Part shown: positions 1 to 8,535 of the stretch, one piece after another
Numbering within the stretch: the first letter of the stretch is position 1
Layout of the letters: each line of letters starts with the position of its first letter
Assembly (NCBI GenBank): GCA_016200325.1
Contig: JACQEZ010000001.1
Span: 428,070 to 492,069, forward strand
Direction of reading: 5' to 3'
Source of the DNA: Candidatus Manganitrophaceae bacterium
GTDB taxonomy: Bacteria > Nitrospirota > Nitrospiria > SBBL01 > Manganitrophaceae
DNA: 64,000 nt
The notes under the pieces: generated by a model
Databases searched by the model: none
What the model saw: only the letters and a program-made list of their open reading frames with translations
Told to the model about the DNA's origin: nothing
Position numbers and translations under genes: made by a program

Positions 1-2
1 CC

Positions 3-275
3 ATCATGGGGGCGAGCTGGGCGTTTCAGCAGCCGCTTCTTTCGAATCGCGTCAATCTCGATACGATCGGCGTCCGCGTCGAAGAGCAGGTTCGGTTGGC
101 CTCTTGGTTAAGGGCGGTCGCCAGCTACTCTTACCGACGACAAAATCTTCATGGGAGCCCGCGTGACATTTATGACAATCGCGTCTTCATCGGCCTCACC
201 GCGTTGACGACCTATCCGGACGCGCCCGGTATTGATGCTGCAAAAACACGTAGTCCACATTTAGAGCCACGGTAA
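3..275 (+). CDS. C-terminal fragment of an outer-membrane beta-barrel protein
   Basis: The frame is open from the first bases of the window to a TAA at 273-275, so this is the last 90 residues of a gene that begins upstream. The residues alternate polar and hydrophobic with many aromatics and arginines (EEQVRLASW, VASYSYRRQ, NRVFIGLTA), as in strands of outer-membrane barrels. It resembles the tail of the barrel proteins that accompany exosortase-type EPS loci. An internal ATG at 6 is not likely to be a true start. The barrel would sit in the outer membrane, perhaps in polysaccharide secretion. The family assignment is inference from pattern and context, because most of the protein is outside the window. 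The last 20 residues are polar and do not end in the usual terminal aromatic. Confidence 0.5.
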   Translation: MMGASWAFQQPLLSNRVNLDTIGVRVEEQVRLASWLRAVASYSYRRQNLHGSPRDIYDNRVFIGLTALTTYPDAPGIDAAKTRSPHLEPR

Positions 276-432
276 TAGCGCAAATTTTTCTTCCGTTTTA
301 TTGCTTACACGATCTCCCTTTTAATTCGCAATTGTTTGCAGAGAATATGCAAGCGCTCCAACATAAATTGACTGAAGGGTTTCGGAAATAGTAACCTAAC
401 GAAACCGATGCACTTTTTGAATAAGATTGATG

Positions 433-448
433 CGGCATGGGTTTTGCT
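433..448 (+). promoter_or_regulatory. Sigma-54 (-24/-12) promoter
   Basis: The 16 bases CGGCATGGGTTTTGCT match the consensus TGGCACGRNNNTTGCW at all but two defined positions. The invariant GG (434-435) and GC (446-447) are 12 bases apart, as required. Transcription would start near 459, about 55 bases before the TTG start of the sigma-54 activator gene. The site therefore suggests that the activator, and perhaps the whole EPS operon, depends on RpoN and may be autoregulated. Confidence 0.7.
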
Positions 449-513
449 CCCTTACAGTGTCAAACTGATGAGTGCTCTTTCTCATCCTTCACATGCGTTA
501 CCTGAGGGGGACA

Positions 514-1854
514 TTGAAGAAAAAAGTATTGTTGCTGGGAACATCTTCTGATAAATTTACCCAGCTGAAATTGATGCTGCTGAGACTGAAGTACCTTGTC
601 ATCGATTCGAGTCGCCCCTACGTCGCGGGACGGGCCGATCTGGTCATGCTCGATCTGCGAGGGGAGGAACCCCCCTGCTGGGAGCAGCTGAGAGAGGTCC
701 GGCAGGAACAGGGGAACGTTCCGGTGGTGGTGGTCGGAGAAAAGAAAATCGATTACATCGTCACCGCCATGAAGCTCGGCGCGGCGAACTACATGTCGGA
801 GCCGTTTGATGCGCAGGAGCTGAAAGGGGCGCTCATGAACATCATCGACGAGACGACGCTGGTTTCGGAGATCGCCGCATTGAGCGAGATCGCAAAAGAG
901 CAGCCCTCCTGGCTCCTCTCCTCTTGTAGTCCGGCGATGATGGAGGTGAAGAAAATCGTCGAGCAGGTTGCAGGGACCGACGTGACTGTATTGATCCGGG
1001 GAGAATCGGGAACCGGAAAAGGGGTCATCGCGCGGGCGATCTATCTGAATTCAAAGCGCCGAGAGATGCCGTTCGTCAAAATCAACTGTGCGGCGCTCCC
1101 CAAGGAGCTGCTTGAGAGCGAACTGTTCGGTTACGAGAAGGGAGCTTTCACCGGCGCCTATCAACGAAAGGCCGGAAAGTTCGGTTTGGCGCACGAGGGG
1201 ACCATCTTTCTCGATGAAATCAGCGAAATGCACCCCTCGCTCCAGGCCAAGCTGCTCCATGTCCTCGAGACCGGGGAGTTCTCCCGAATCGGTGGAGAGG
1301 AGAGCGAGAAGGTCAATGTCCGGATCATCGCCGCGACGAGCAGCCACCTGGAGTCGGCGGTGCGCGCCGGTCTTTTTCGGGACGATCTTTTCTATCGCCT
1401 CAACGTCGTCTCGCTTCGCATCCCCGCGCTGCGTGAACGAAAAGAAGAGATCCCGCTCCTGGCCGGCTATTTTCTTCGACAATATTATCAGGAATACAAC
1501 AAGACCTATCAACCGCTCACCCCGGAGACCTTGGCGGCGTTTATTCACTATGACTGGCCCGGAAACGTTCGGGAGCTGGAGAACTTCATCAAGCGGATTG
1601 TGATCCTGGGAGAAGAACACTGCAATCTCCCGCTTCTTTTTTCAAAAGGGGCGACGACGGGTCAGGCCGATCCGGCCGGATTTTCGCTCAAGCAGGTCAG
1701 CCGCGAGGTCTCTAAAAAGCTCGAAAGCGAAGTGATCCGGAAGGTGCTCAACCAGACCCGTTGGAACCGGCGGAAGGCCGCCGAGATTTTGAAAATCAGC
1801 TATCGGTCATTGCTCTATAAAATCAAAGAAGGTGGGCTCGAGACTTCTTCTTGA
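514..1854 (+). CDS. Sigma-54-dependent response regulator, PrsR-like EPS activator
   Basis: An enhancer-binding activator of 446 residues. It has an N-terminal receiver-like domain (about 1-115), an AAA+ domain (about 140-370) with Walker A GESGTGK at 163-169 and the sigma-54 contact loop GAFTGA at 210-215, and a C-terminal Fis-type helix-turn-helix (about 400-440). The start is a TTG at 514 with AGGGGG just upstream, giving MKKKVLLLG, a normal receiver beginning. The GTG at 472 and ATG at 493 would add an odd extension. The receiver keeps the Asp in VMLD but lacks the N-terminal acidic pair, the Thr/Ser (VVVVG) and the Lys (MSEPF in place of xxKPF), so ordinary phosphorylation looks impaired. 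Position at the head of an EPS locus and a sigma-54 promoter upstream match regulators of exosortase-associated EPS genes. ATPase function is clear; the EPS role is inferred. Confidence 0.9.
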   Translation: MKKKVLLLGTSSDKFTQLKLMLLRLKYLVIDSSRPYVAGRADLVMLDLRGEEPPCWEQLREVRQEQGNVPVVVVGEKKIDYIVTAMKLGAANYMSEPFDAQELKGALMNIIDETTLVSEIAALSEIAKEQPSWLLSSCSPAMMEVKKIVEQVAGTDVTVLIRGESGTGKGVIARAIYLNSKRREMPFVKINCAALPKELLESELFGYEKGAFTGAYQRKAGKFGLAHEGTIFLDEISEMHPSLQAKLLHVLETGEFSRIGGEESEKVNVRIIAATSSHLESAVRAGLFRDDLFYRLNVVSLRIPALRERKEEIPLLAGYFLRQYYQEYNKTYQPLTPETLAAFIHYDWPGNVRELENFIKRIVILGEEHCNLPLLFSKGATTGQADPAGFSLKQVSREVSKKLESEVIRKVLNQTRWNRRKAAEILKISYRSLLYKIKEGGLETSS

Positions 1855-1882
1855 CCCATTCCCATGAGAAACGGATAATAAG

Positions 1883-2479
1883 ATGCGCGTGCAGAATGTG
1901 ATCGCTGCTTTGTGGTTTTTTTTCTTCATTTTGAGTGGATGCGCCGATCCGGTGACCCAGGTGACAAACGTCAAGCGGACCGTCCCGACCGAGGAGCGCG
2001 CTTACGTCATCGGAGCGGACGACCTGCTTCAGGTCGTGGTCTGGAAAAACGAATCGCTCTCTAAAGAGGTGCGCGTCCGGCCCGACGGAAAGATCACCCT
2101 CCCGCTCATCAACGATGTTCAGGCGGGAGGAATGACGCCGGCAGTTCTCCGAGATGCGATTTCGAAGCGGCTGGAGAAATTTGTCGAGGTCTCCGGCGTA
2201 ACGGTGATCGTCAAGGAGATCAACAGCTCGAAGGTCTCGGTATTGGGACAGGTAAAGAAACCGGGGATCTACCCGCTTCGGGGCGATCTGACGGTCCTCG
2301 ACGCCATCGCGATGGCGGAGGGGTTCAACGAATTTGCGGCGACCGAACGGTTGGTCATCATCCGGAAGAACGGGAAAGAGACCCAGTGGATCCGCTTGCG
2401 GTATCAGGATGTCATTCAGGGAAAGATCACGGGAGATCGTCTCTTCCTGGCGGCCGGGGACACGCTCGTCGTCCCCTAA
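1883..2479 (+). CDS. Polysaccharide export lipoprotein, Wza/GfcE family
   Basis: A 198-residue outer-membrane export protein. Residues 1-20 form a lipoprotein signal with lipobox LSGC (Cys20). A Poly_export domain follows (about 40-120, beginning YVIGADDLL and including RVRPDGKITLPLI), then an SLBB domain (about 125-198, including VSVLGQVKKPGIYPL). The length suits the short form seen in exosortase-associated EPS loci; E. coli Wza is nearly twice as long and adds a helical outer-membrane pore, absent here. It would form the periplasmic and outer-membrane exit route with the chain-length protein that starts 33 bases downstream. It follows the activator by 28 bases. Confidence 0.92.
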   Translation: MRVQNVIAALWFFFFILSGCADPVTQVTNVKRTVPTEERAYVIGADDLLQVVVWKNESLSKEVRVRPDGKITLPLINDVQAGGMTPAVLRDAISKRLEKFVEVSGVTVIVKEINSSKVSVLGQVKKPGIYPLRGDLTVLDAIAMAEGFNEFAATERLVIIRKNGKETQWIRLRYQDVIQGKITGDRLFLAAGDTLVVP

Positions 2480-2512
2480 AAGTGTCGCGAACCCACTTGT
2501 AGAAGGTGAATC

Positions 2513-3592
2513 ATGAGCCAACAGAATCAAATTTCAATCGGATATCTTCTCGAATGTTTTCAACGAAGAAAGCACTGGATCTGGCTGACGACGCTGATCG
2601 TCTCGGTTGCATCGGTCATGATTGTCCTGAAGATGCCGAAGGTCTATCGGGCCACGTCGATCGTCTTGGTCCAGCCGCACCGTTTCTCGGAGCAGGTGGC
2701 GAAGACCTACGACCTCTATCGAATGGAAAATCGGCTAAAAGCGCTGAGCGAAGTCATCTACAGCCGGGCCTTTTTACAGCCGATCATCGACACCGAGTCG
2801 CTCTACCGGGAGTCGGTCGGCCAGCAGACGGCGGATGAGGTCATCGAGCAGATGCGAAAAGATATCCACATCGACATCAAGGCAAACGACGTCTTTAGTA
2901 TCTCCTACGATGGGAAAGAGCCGGAAAAGGTGATGAAGGCGACCAACCGGATCGCCCGTCAGTTTATTTCATTGCTTCAAGAGCAGGTGACGGTCGCTCC
3001 GACGAACCCGCAGGTTCAATTTCTCGAAGCGAAGCTTAAAGAGCTTTATACCCAGATGGCCGACCTTCAGACCACCTATACCAAGGAGTACCCCGAGCTG
3101 ATCAATCTGCGGAAGAAAATCGCCGAGGTGCAGGCGGTTCTGAGCGCCGAGAAGAGCGCCGCCGCGGCGGCCCCTCCGCCGAAGGCCAGCTCCAATCCTT
3201 CGGTCATCGACACCGAGTTTCAGAATTCCGAGGCGCGGATTATCGACGAGGCGACCCTGCCGATGAAGCCGTTTAAGCCGAATCGGACCTTAATTGCCGT
3301 GATCGGCTCGATGGTCGGTCTCGGCCTGGGGATCGGCTTGGCGGTGATGCTGGAGATGTCGGATCACACTTTCCGCTACGCCGGGGATCTCCATCAATAT
3401 CTCGGCTTGCCGGTCCTCGTCTGTATCCCTCATGTAGAGACCTTCAGCGATGTGAGGAGGGCGCGCATTCGCCGGCGCGTCATCTGGGGGGTGAGCCTCA
3501 TCCTGCTCTGTCTGACCCTGTTCTACTTCTATCAAAACTCGTCGACCTTCGGCCGCTTGGATGCCGCGACGATCAGCTTTACCGAGAAATAA
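2513..3592 (+). CDS. Chain-length determinant protein, Wzz family, no kinase domain
   Basis: A 359-residue inner-membrane polysaccharide co-polymerase. TM1 is at about 24-42, followed by a periplasmic Wzz-type domain with a helical, coiled-coil-prone stretch (about 165-215) and an Ala/Pro-rich linker (about 215-230). A conserved proline-rich segment (LPMKPFKPNR) precedes TM2 (about 263-284), and a third membrane segment lies at about 322-343. The family often exceeds 450 residues, so the periplasmic part is short here. The cytoplasmic kinase is encoded separately in the next gene, as in the split CapA/CapB arrangement. The start ATG at 2513 has GAAGGTG nearby. It should set polymer length and link the Wzy machinery to the export lipoprotein. 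Confidence 0.88.
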   Translation: MSQQNQISIGYLLECFQRRKHWIWLTTLIVSVASVMIVLKMPKVYRATSIVLVQPHRFSEQVAKTYDLYRMENRLKALSEVIYSRAFLQPIIDTESLYRESVGQQTADEVIEQMRKDIHIDIKANDVFSISYDGKEPEKVMKATNRIARQFISLLQEQVTVAPTNPQVQFLEAKLKELYTQMADLQTTYTKEYPELINLRKKIAEVQAVLSAEKSAAAAAPPPKASSNPSVIDTEFQNSEARIIDEATLPMKPFKPNRTLIAVIGSMVGLGLGIGLAVMLEMSDHTFRYAGDLHQYLGLPVLVCIPHVETFSDVRRARIRRRVIWGVSLILLCLTLFYFYQNSSTFGRLDAATISFTEK

Positions 3593-3603
3593 GGAGAGAG
3601 GTG

Positions 3604-4365
3604 ATGCGCGGAAAAATGTTGGGGAGCGCCCGTTTTGATGAGCACCTCGTGACGGTCAGCGATTCGAAGTCGATCGCGGCGGAGCAGTATCGCGTCCTTC
3701 GGTCGCGGATTGAGCATTTCTCACGGGAGAAGGGCTTTCGGACCTTCATGATCACCAGTCCGGTGGTCGGGGAGGGGAAATCGATGACCACGGCCAATCT
3801 GGCGCTCTGTATGGCGCAGATGAAAGAGCGGCGGGTGGCGCTGGTCGACTGCGACCTCCGACGTCCCACCCTCCATCGACTGCTCGGGATTCGAATGAAG
3901 GAAGGGCTGGTCGATGTTTTGGAAGAGCGGGTTCCTCTCGAGGCGGCATTGATCCCGATCGAGCATCCGCTTCTTTCCTCCGGATCGCTCTCCTTTCTGG
4001 CGGCCGGAAGCACCCAAGTCGCCGCGTCGGAGTGGCTCGCGTCGGCAAAGATGAAAAAATTAATCGCCTCTCTGGCGGAGCGGTTCGATACGGTCTTGTT
4101 CGATGCCCCTCCGATTCTTCCTCTCGCCGATTCCGCCGTGCTGGGAGCGCGGGTCGACGGGACGATCCTCGTCCTCCGTGCTGGAAAGACATCGACTGAA
4201 ACACTCGACCTGGCGATGCAGAGCATCGATCTCCAGAATTGGGTGGGGGTCGTCCTGAACGGGGTCGATTTCGAGCGCTCTTCCCATTACAGCGCCGTTT
4301 ATTCCAGTTACCAAAAAACCTATTCTGCACAGGCGACTGAAGATCGAGGCCACTCCGATGATTAA
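3604..4365 (+). CDS. Tyrosine-protein kinase / ParA-like ATPase, CpsD/CapB family
   Basis: A 253-residue cytoplasmic BY-kinase-type ATPase. The P-loop GEGKS is at about 56-60, Walker A' LVDCD at about 80-84, and a Walker B-like VLFDAPP at about 164-170. The C-terminal tail carries four tyrosines within 14 residues (HYSAVYSSYQKTYS), the usual autophosphorylation cluster. The ATG at 3604 is preferred over the GTG at 3601, because it lies 7 bases after AAGGAG. The partner membrane activator is the Wzz-like protein just upstream. Cycles of tyrosine phosphorylation in such pairs control polymer length and export. The P-loop lacks the usual second glycine pattern of ParA proteins but fits BY-kinases. 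Confidence 0.88.
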   Translation: MRGKMLGSARFDEHLVTVSDSKSIAAEQYRVLRSRIEHFSREKGFRTFMITSPVVGEGKSMTTANLALCMAQMKERRVALVDCDLRRPTLHRLLGIRMKEGLVDVLEERVPLEAALIPIEHPLLSSGSLSFLAAGSTQVAASEWLASAKMKKLIASLAERFDTVLFDAPPILPLADSAVLGARVDGTILVLRAGKTSTETLDLAMQSIDLQNWVGVVLNGVDFERSSHYSAVYSSYQKTYSAQATEDRGHSDD

Positions 4366-5743
4366 GGTGTTTAACCGAAGTCTCCCGACACGCAGCATCC
4401 TCTTCTGCGGGATGGAAAGCTTTTTAATCTGGCTCTCCGTGACCCTGAGCCTTATCCTGGCGCCGTTGTCGGGCCGTCCGCCCGGTGCCGACGGCTGGTG
4501 GAGCGCCATTCATGGCCTGGTCATCACCGGAATCTTCCATCTCGTCCTCTACTATGCCGATCTTTATGATTTCACCATCTTCCCCCCGGATCACCGCCAT
4601 TTGATCCGCCTGGTCCGGGTTGGCGGAATCGGCCTGTTGGTCTTTGCGGGCATCTCCGTCCTCCTCCCCGCATCGGCCTTTCCGGCGGGGCTCCGACTGG
4701 CCGTCATCATGGGACTCCTCTCCATTTTCTTATGGCGGGCAATCTACAGCCGGCTTCTGGACGGCGTCGAAGAGCGGATCTTGATCCTCGGCACGCAGGA
4801 TGTGGCCCGCCGGGTGGCGCAGGAGATGCTCAAGAGAAAGGGGCTCGGCTTCAAGGTGGTCGGCTTCCTCGATGAAGATGCCCGGCGGCTGGGGGAGAGT
4901 TTGGTTAATCCGAGGATTATCGGAACCTATGACAACCTCCCGACCATCGTTGCCAGGGAGCGGATTGATCGGGTGATCATCGCCGCCTCCGAGCGCCGGG
5001 GCCGGCTTCCGATCCCGGCCCTCTTGGGCGCCCGCGCCCAAGGGGTCGAATTCATGGAGGGGACCCGCTTTTATGAACAGGTCAGCGGAAAGGTCTTTCT
5101 TGAAGACATTAAGCCGAGCGGGTTTATCTATGCCGACGGCTTTAATCGATCGGGTTTTGCGAAGTGGAGCAAGCGGGTCACCGGCATCCTCTCCTCCACG
5201 GTCATCCTGATCGTCACCTTTCCAGTGATGGTTCTTTTGGGCATTGCGATCAAGCTCGACTCTCCGGGGCCGATTTTTTTCCGGCAGGAACGGGTGGGGG
5301 AAGAGGGGCGGCCGTTCATGTTGTTCAAGTTCAGATCGATGCGTCACGATGCGGAGAAATTGACCGGACCGGTCTGGGCCGAGAAGGACGATCCCCGGGT
5401 GACCCGCATCGGAAAGGTTTTACGAACGCTTCGATTAGATGAGCTCCCGCAGATCATCAACGTTCTGAAAGGGGAGATGAGCTTCGTCGGACCCCGACCG
5501 GAACGCCCTTACTTCGTTGCGCAGCTCTCCGAGCAGATCCCGTTCTATGCGCTCCGGTTTGCAGTCAAGCCGGGGGTCACCGGATGGGCCCAGATCCGCT
5601 ACCCGTACGGCGCTTCCGTGGAGGATGCCAGAGAGAAATTAAGATATGATCTTTTTTATATTAAGAACATGTCGTTTTTCTTTGATCTCTGGATCATCTT
5701 CCAGACGATTAAAATCGTTTTATTTGGAAGAGGGGCGCGATGA
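4358..5743 (+). CDS. Undecaprenyl-phosphate sugar phosphotransferase (initiating enzyme)
   Basis: A 461-residue polyprenyl glycosylphosphotransferase. Four N-terminal membrane segments (about 12-35, 46-66, 82-100, 105-122) and a nucleotide-binding-like CoA_binding_3 region (about 135-250, including [11 protein letters not shown]) come first. A further membrane segment leads into the catalytic bacterial sugar transferase domain (about 280-461), with [19 protein letters not shown] and the hallmark [20 protein letters not shown]. It transfers a sugar-1-phosphate to undecaprenyl phosphate to begin the repeat unit; the sugar cannot be read from sequence. It overlaps the kinase gene by 8 bases, so the two are probably translationally coupled. 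Confidence 0.93.
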   Translation: MIKVFNRSLPTRSILFCGMESFLIWLSVTLSLILAPLSGRPPGADGWWSAIHGLVITGIFHLVLYYADLYDFTIFPPDHRHLIRLVRVGGIGLLVFAGISVLLPASAFPAGLRLAVIMGLLSIFLWRAIYSRLLDGVEERILILGTQDVARRVAQEMLKRKGLGFKVVGFLDEDARRLGESLVNPRIIGTYDNLPTIVARERIDRVIIAASERRGRLPIPALLGARAQGVEFMEGTRFYEQVSGKVFLEDIKPSGFIYADGFNRSGFAKWSKRVTGILSSTVILIVTFPVMVLLGIAIKLDSPGPIFFRQERVGEEGRPFMLFKFRSMRHDAEKLTGPVWAEKDDPRVTRIGKVLRTLRLDELPQIINVLKGEMSFVGPRPERPYFVAQLSEQIPFYALRFAVKPGVTGWAQIRYPYGASVEDAREKLRYDLFYIKNMSFFFDLWIIFQTIKIVLFGRGAR

Positions 5744-5908
5744 AGCGGCAGAGAGGGGCGGAGAGCAAACGGGCTTTGATCCAGGAGGTTCTACGGCCGA
5801 CCCTGAGATGGACATCCCCAGTTGGAGGGGGCGTTCAGGCGGAGTAAGGGACCTCACAGCGCTTATTTACTGCTCCACTTTACAATCAGGCAAAGGTACA
5901 ACACTATC

Positions 5909-6955
5909 GTGGTGAAGGCTGTTTTCTGGTTCTCATTTTTGGTGATCGTCTATACCTACTTCGGTTACCCATTGATCTTGTCCACATGGAGATCGATGAA
6001 GCGAAAGCAGGTTCGGAAGGAAAGCATGCTTCCGTCCGTTTCGGTCATCCTGGCGGTGTATAACGAGGAGAAGCTGATCGAGCAGAAGCTGAGAAATCTT
6101 TTTGAACTCGAATATCCCTCCTCTTTGTTGCAAATCATCGTCTCCTCCGACGGCTCCGAAGATCAGACGGAAGCGAAGGTTGCCTGCTGGCAGGAAGCGC
6201 ATCAAGACGGTCCGGTGCTGATGCTGCTGACCGCGCCGGCCCACGTCGGAAAGGCGGCGGCCCTCAACCGGGCGGTGGCCCATGCGTGGGGCGAGGTCGT
6301 CGTTTTCATCGACGCCCGGCAAATACTCGATCGGAATGCCATTCTCCACCTTGTTTCCAACTTTGCCGATGAGCGGGTCGGGGCGGTCAGCGGCGAGTTG
6401 ATCTTAATGGACCGGCCGGGGGGGAAAGGGGTCGTGAGCGTCGGCCTTTACTGGCGCTATGAGAAGTGGCTCAGGAAGATGGAGAGCGACGTCGACTCGA
6501 TGCTGGGAGCGACCGGAGCGATTTATGCGCTGCGCCGATCGCTCTATGATCCGATCCCGACCGAGACGATCTTGGATGATGTGCTGATCCCGATGCAGGC
6601 GGTCTTCAGAGGATACCGTGTGGTCTTCGAGCCAAAGGCGCTTGCTTATGACTTCGTCCCGAGGCGGGCGGAGAGCGAGTTCCTCCGGAAGGTTCGAACG
6701 CTTGCGGGAAATTACCAGCTTTTGTGGGAGGTCGGCGCCCTCTGGTCATTGAAAAAGAACCGTCTCTTCTTCCAGTTTTTCTCGCACAAGGTGGCGCGGC
6801 TCTTGGTCCCCTTTATGTTGATTTTGCTCCTTCTTTCCAACCTATTTTTGACGCAGGGGATCTATTTTATCTTCCTGCTACTTCAACTGGTCTGGTACAG
6901 CCTGGCCTTATTGGGAGGGATGTCATATGCGAAGGTCGACCCAAAAACATCTTGA
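5909..6955 (+). CDS. Membrane glycosyltransferase, family 2 (possibly split gene, 5' part)
   Basis: A processive-type GT2 enzyme of about 348 residues. It has an N-terminal membrane segment (FWFSFLVIVYTYFGYPL), a GT-A domain opening with PSVSVILAVYNEE, the SSDGSED nucleotide-binding motif, a DAR acidic motif, and ILDDVLIPMQ as the acceptor/base region. Two or three C-terminal membrane helices follow. The frame extends to a TTG at 5822, but similarity to the family begins at the tandem GTGs at 5909/5912; the ribosome site is poor. The protein stops at a short loop, while relatives continue with a last membrane helix plus a Trp-containing tail. Exactly that segment is encoded in the overlapping next frame, so this may be the larger part of a split or frameshifted gene. 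It elongates the EPS repeat unit. Confidence 0.82.
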   Translation: MVKAVFWFSFLVIVYTYFGYPLILSTWRSMKRKQVRKESMLPSVSVILAVYNEEKLIEQKLRNLFELEYPSSLLQIIVSSDGSEDQTEAKVACWQEAHQDGPVLMLLTAPAHVGKAAALNRAVAHAWGEVVVFIDARQILDRNAILHLVSNFADERVGAVSGELILMDRPGGKGVVSVGLYWRYEKWLRKMESDVDSMLGATGAIYALRRSLYDPIPTETILDDVLIPMQAVFRGYRVVFEPKALAYDFVPRRAESEFLRKVRTLAGNYQLLWEVGALWSLKKNRLFFQFFSHKVARLLVPFMLILLLLSNLFLTQGIYFIFLLLQLVWYSLALLGGMSYAKVDPKTS

Positions 6956-7262
6956 GCAGACGTCCGATGCCGAAGAGACCGAGGCGGCAACGGGAGGGGA
7001 GCCGACTCCGCTTCCCTCTTCTCCGGAGGCGCCGGCGCGGGGTGTCCGTTTCTCACTTGGAATCCTTCGTGGAATCCTTCAGTTTCCTTATGCCTTTGTC
7101 ATCATGAATACGGCCGCGATCGTCGGCCTCTATGCATTTCTTCGACGACGAAAAAATATTTGGGTTCGCTCCACCGAAACGGATGCCTGGGAGATCGCAG
7201 ACGGATCGGCCCTTCCCGTGCCGGTGACGCCGCCGACCAATTCGGGGAGAAAGGCCGCCTAA
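6927..7262 (+). CDS. Short membrane protein resembling the C-terminal tail of GT2 enzymes
   Basis: A 111-residue protein: a polar, Pro/Glu-rich first 40 residues, one membrane helix (about 52-70, FPYAFVIMNTAAIVGLYAFL) and an RRRKNIW tail. The helix and the Trp after a basic stretch closely match the conserved end of membrane GT2 glycosyltransferases. Its ATG lies 29 bases inside the preceding gene in the +1 frame and has a good ribosome site (GGGAGGGA at 6913-6920, 6 bases away). So either the enzyme is made as two coupled chains, or a frameshift has divided a single gene. Function alone is unknown. Confidence 0.55.
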   Translation: MRRSTQKHLEQTSDAEETEAATGGEPTPLPSSPEAPARGVRFSLGILRGILQFPYAFVIMNTAAIVGLYAFLRRRKNIWVRSTETDAWEIADGSALPVPVTPPTNSGRKAA

Positions 7263-7278
7263 GGGCGAGAGGAGATGC

Positions 7279-8535
7279 GTGGACTATCAGGTTGAAGAAA
7301 TCTCCGATTTCGACCGCTTCACAACGCTGGAGAAAGAGTGGAACGCCTTACTGGCGGCCGCTCCGATCAATGCCCCATTCCTGCGCCATGAATGGTTCCG
7401 GATCTGGTGGAAAGCATTCGGTGAAGGGAAGCGCCGGATGGCGATCTTGACGGTTCGGGCGCAGGGAGGCGCCCTGGTCGCAATCGCCCCTTTAATGGAA
7501 GAGCGCGGGTTCCGGGTCGGAATCCCTTGTCGCATCTGGACCTCGCTCTGCAATGACCATTCGTGTCGGTTCGATTTCATTCTGGCCGATCTCTCCGAGG
7601 AAGCGCGCGCAGGGATATTCAAAGCGCTCACCGACTACCTTTCGGCGCGCCGGCCGCGCATCCATTTCCTCGAGCTGCAGGATCTGCCGGCCGATTCCCC
7701 GACGTTGACCCACCTCACGGCGGCGTCGGGCCGGGGAGGGCGGCGGTTGGGAATGCGTCCTTCTCTTGAAACGCCGATCCTTCCCATGCAGGGGAAATGG
7801 TCCTCCTATTTTGAGTCGGTCTCGGGAAATTTGCGTCGCAACCTCCGCCGCCGTCGCAGGCAGCTGGAAGAGCAGGGGAAGGTCGCCCTGGTCTGTGTCA
7901 CCGGGGATTCGCGGGACGGGGGGACGGCCGGTTTAATCCCGCATTTGGAAGAGGGTTTTCGGATTGAGGCGATGGCATGGAAGGGGGCCGCGGGAACTGC
8001 GATCGATGGAAACGGGGGGTGGTCCGAGTTCTATTCGGAGTGGGCCCATACGGCGGCGGAACGCGGGTGGCTCCGTCTCTACTTCTTGAAGCTCGACGAT
8101 CGACCGATCGCCTTCTACTATACGCTGGTTTACGATCAAAAGCTCTACTATCTAAAGCTGGGATATGATCCGGCCTATGCCCGATATTCCCCCGGCATTC
8201 TCCTCCATCAGGAGATCTTGTCGGCCGCCTTTCAAGAGGGATTGACCGAGCTCGATTTTCTCGGGCCGCGCATGGCTTGGAAAGAGGATTGGACGGCGCA
8301 GCTTCGCCCGCACCTCTGGCTTTATCTATTCGAGGGAGGGATGATTCCGCGGGCGATTTATTTGATCAAGTTTAAGCTCTTCCCCTATTTGAGGGAGATC
8401 TCCTGGTTGACTCGGTTACAGCGGCGGCTACTCCGCAAAGATGCGTTCGGCGTTTCGGCCAAGCCCGCCACCGAGCCGCTCCCGGAGGCGCCGTTTGAAA
8501 GGACCGCAGAAGCGGTGGGGAAGGAGGCGGCTTGA
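7279..8535 (+). CDS. GNAT-fold acyl/aminoacyltransferase, CelD/BcsL (FemAB-like) family
   Basis: A 418-residue cytoplasmic protein of the CelD/BcsL class (Acetyltransf_6). The N-terminal half includes APFLRHEWFRIWWKAFG, the typical opening motif 'F...W...W...FG'. A basic run (LRRNLRRRRRQLEEQG) follows at about 188-203. The second GNAT half holds RLYFLKLDDRPIAFYYTL and a YYLKLGYDP motif, then ELDFLGP and WK. The GTG start at 7279 follows GAGAGGAG. Such proteins N-acylate amino sugars or add aminoacyl groups during EPS assembly. A second, diverged copy lies two genes downstream, flanking an aminotransferase, and it overlaps that aminotransferase by 4 bases (TTGA). Substrate unknown. Confidence 0.8.
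   Translation: MDYQVEEISDFDRFTTLEKEWNALLAAAPINAPFLRHEWFRIWWKAFGEGKRRMAILTVRAQGGALVAIAPLMEERGFRVGIPCRIWTSLCNDHSCRFDFILADLSEEARAGIFKALTDYLSARRPRIHFLELQDLPADSPTLTHLTAASGRGGRRLGMRPSLETPILPMQGKWSSYFESVSGNLRRNLRRRRRQLEEQGKVALVCVTGDSRDGGTAGLIPHLEEGFRIEAMAWKGAAGTAIDGNGGWSEFYSEWAHTAAERGWLRLYFLKLDDRPIAFYYTLVYDQKLYYLKLGYDPAYARYSPGILLHQEILSAAFQEGLTELDFLGPRMAWKEDWTAQLRPHLWLYLFEGGMIPRAIYLIKFKLFPYLREISWLTRLQRRLLRKDAFGVSAKPATEPLPEAPFERTAEAVGKEAA

Noticed and set aside
5646..5915. 89-codon frame in the gap before the GT2 gene
   Set aside because: Most of it overlaps the phosphotransferase gene, its sequence shows no family pattern and there is no ribosome site.
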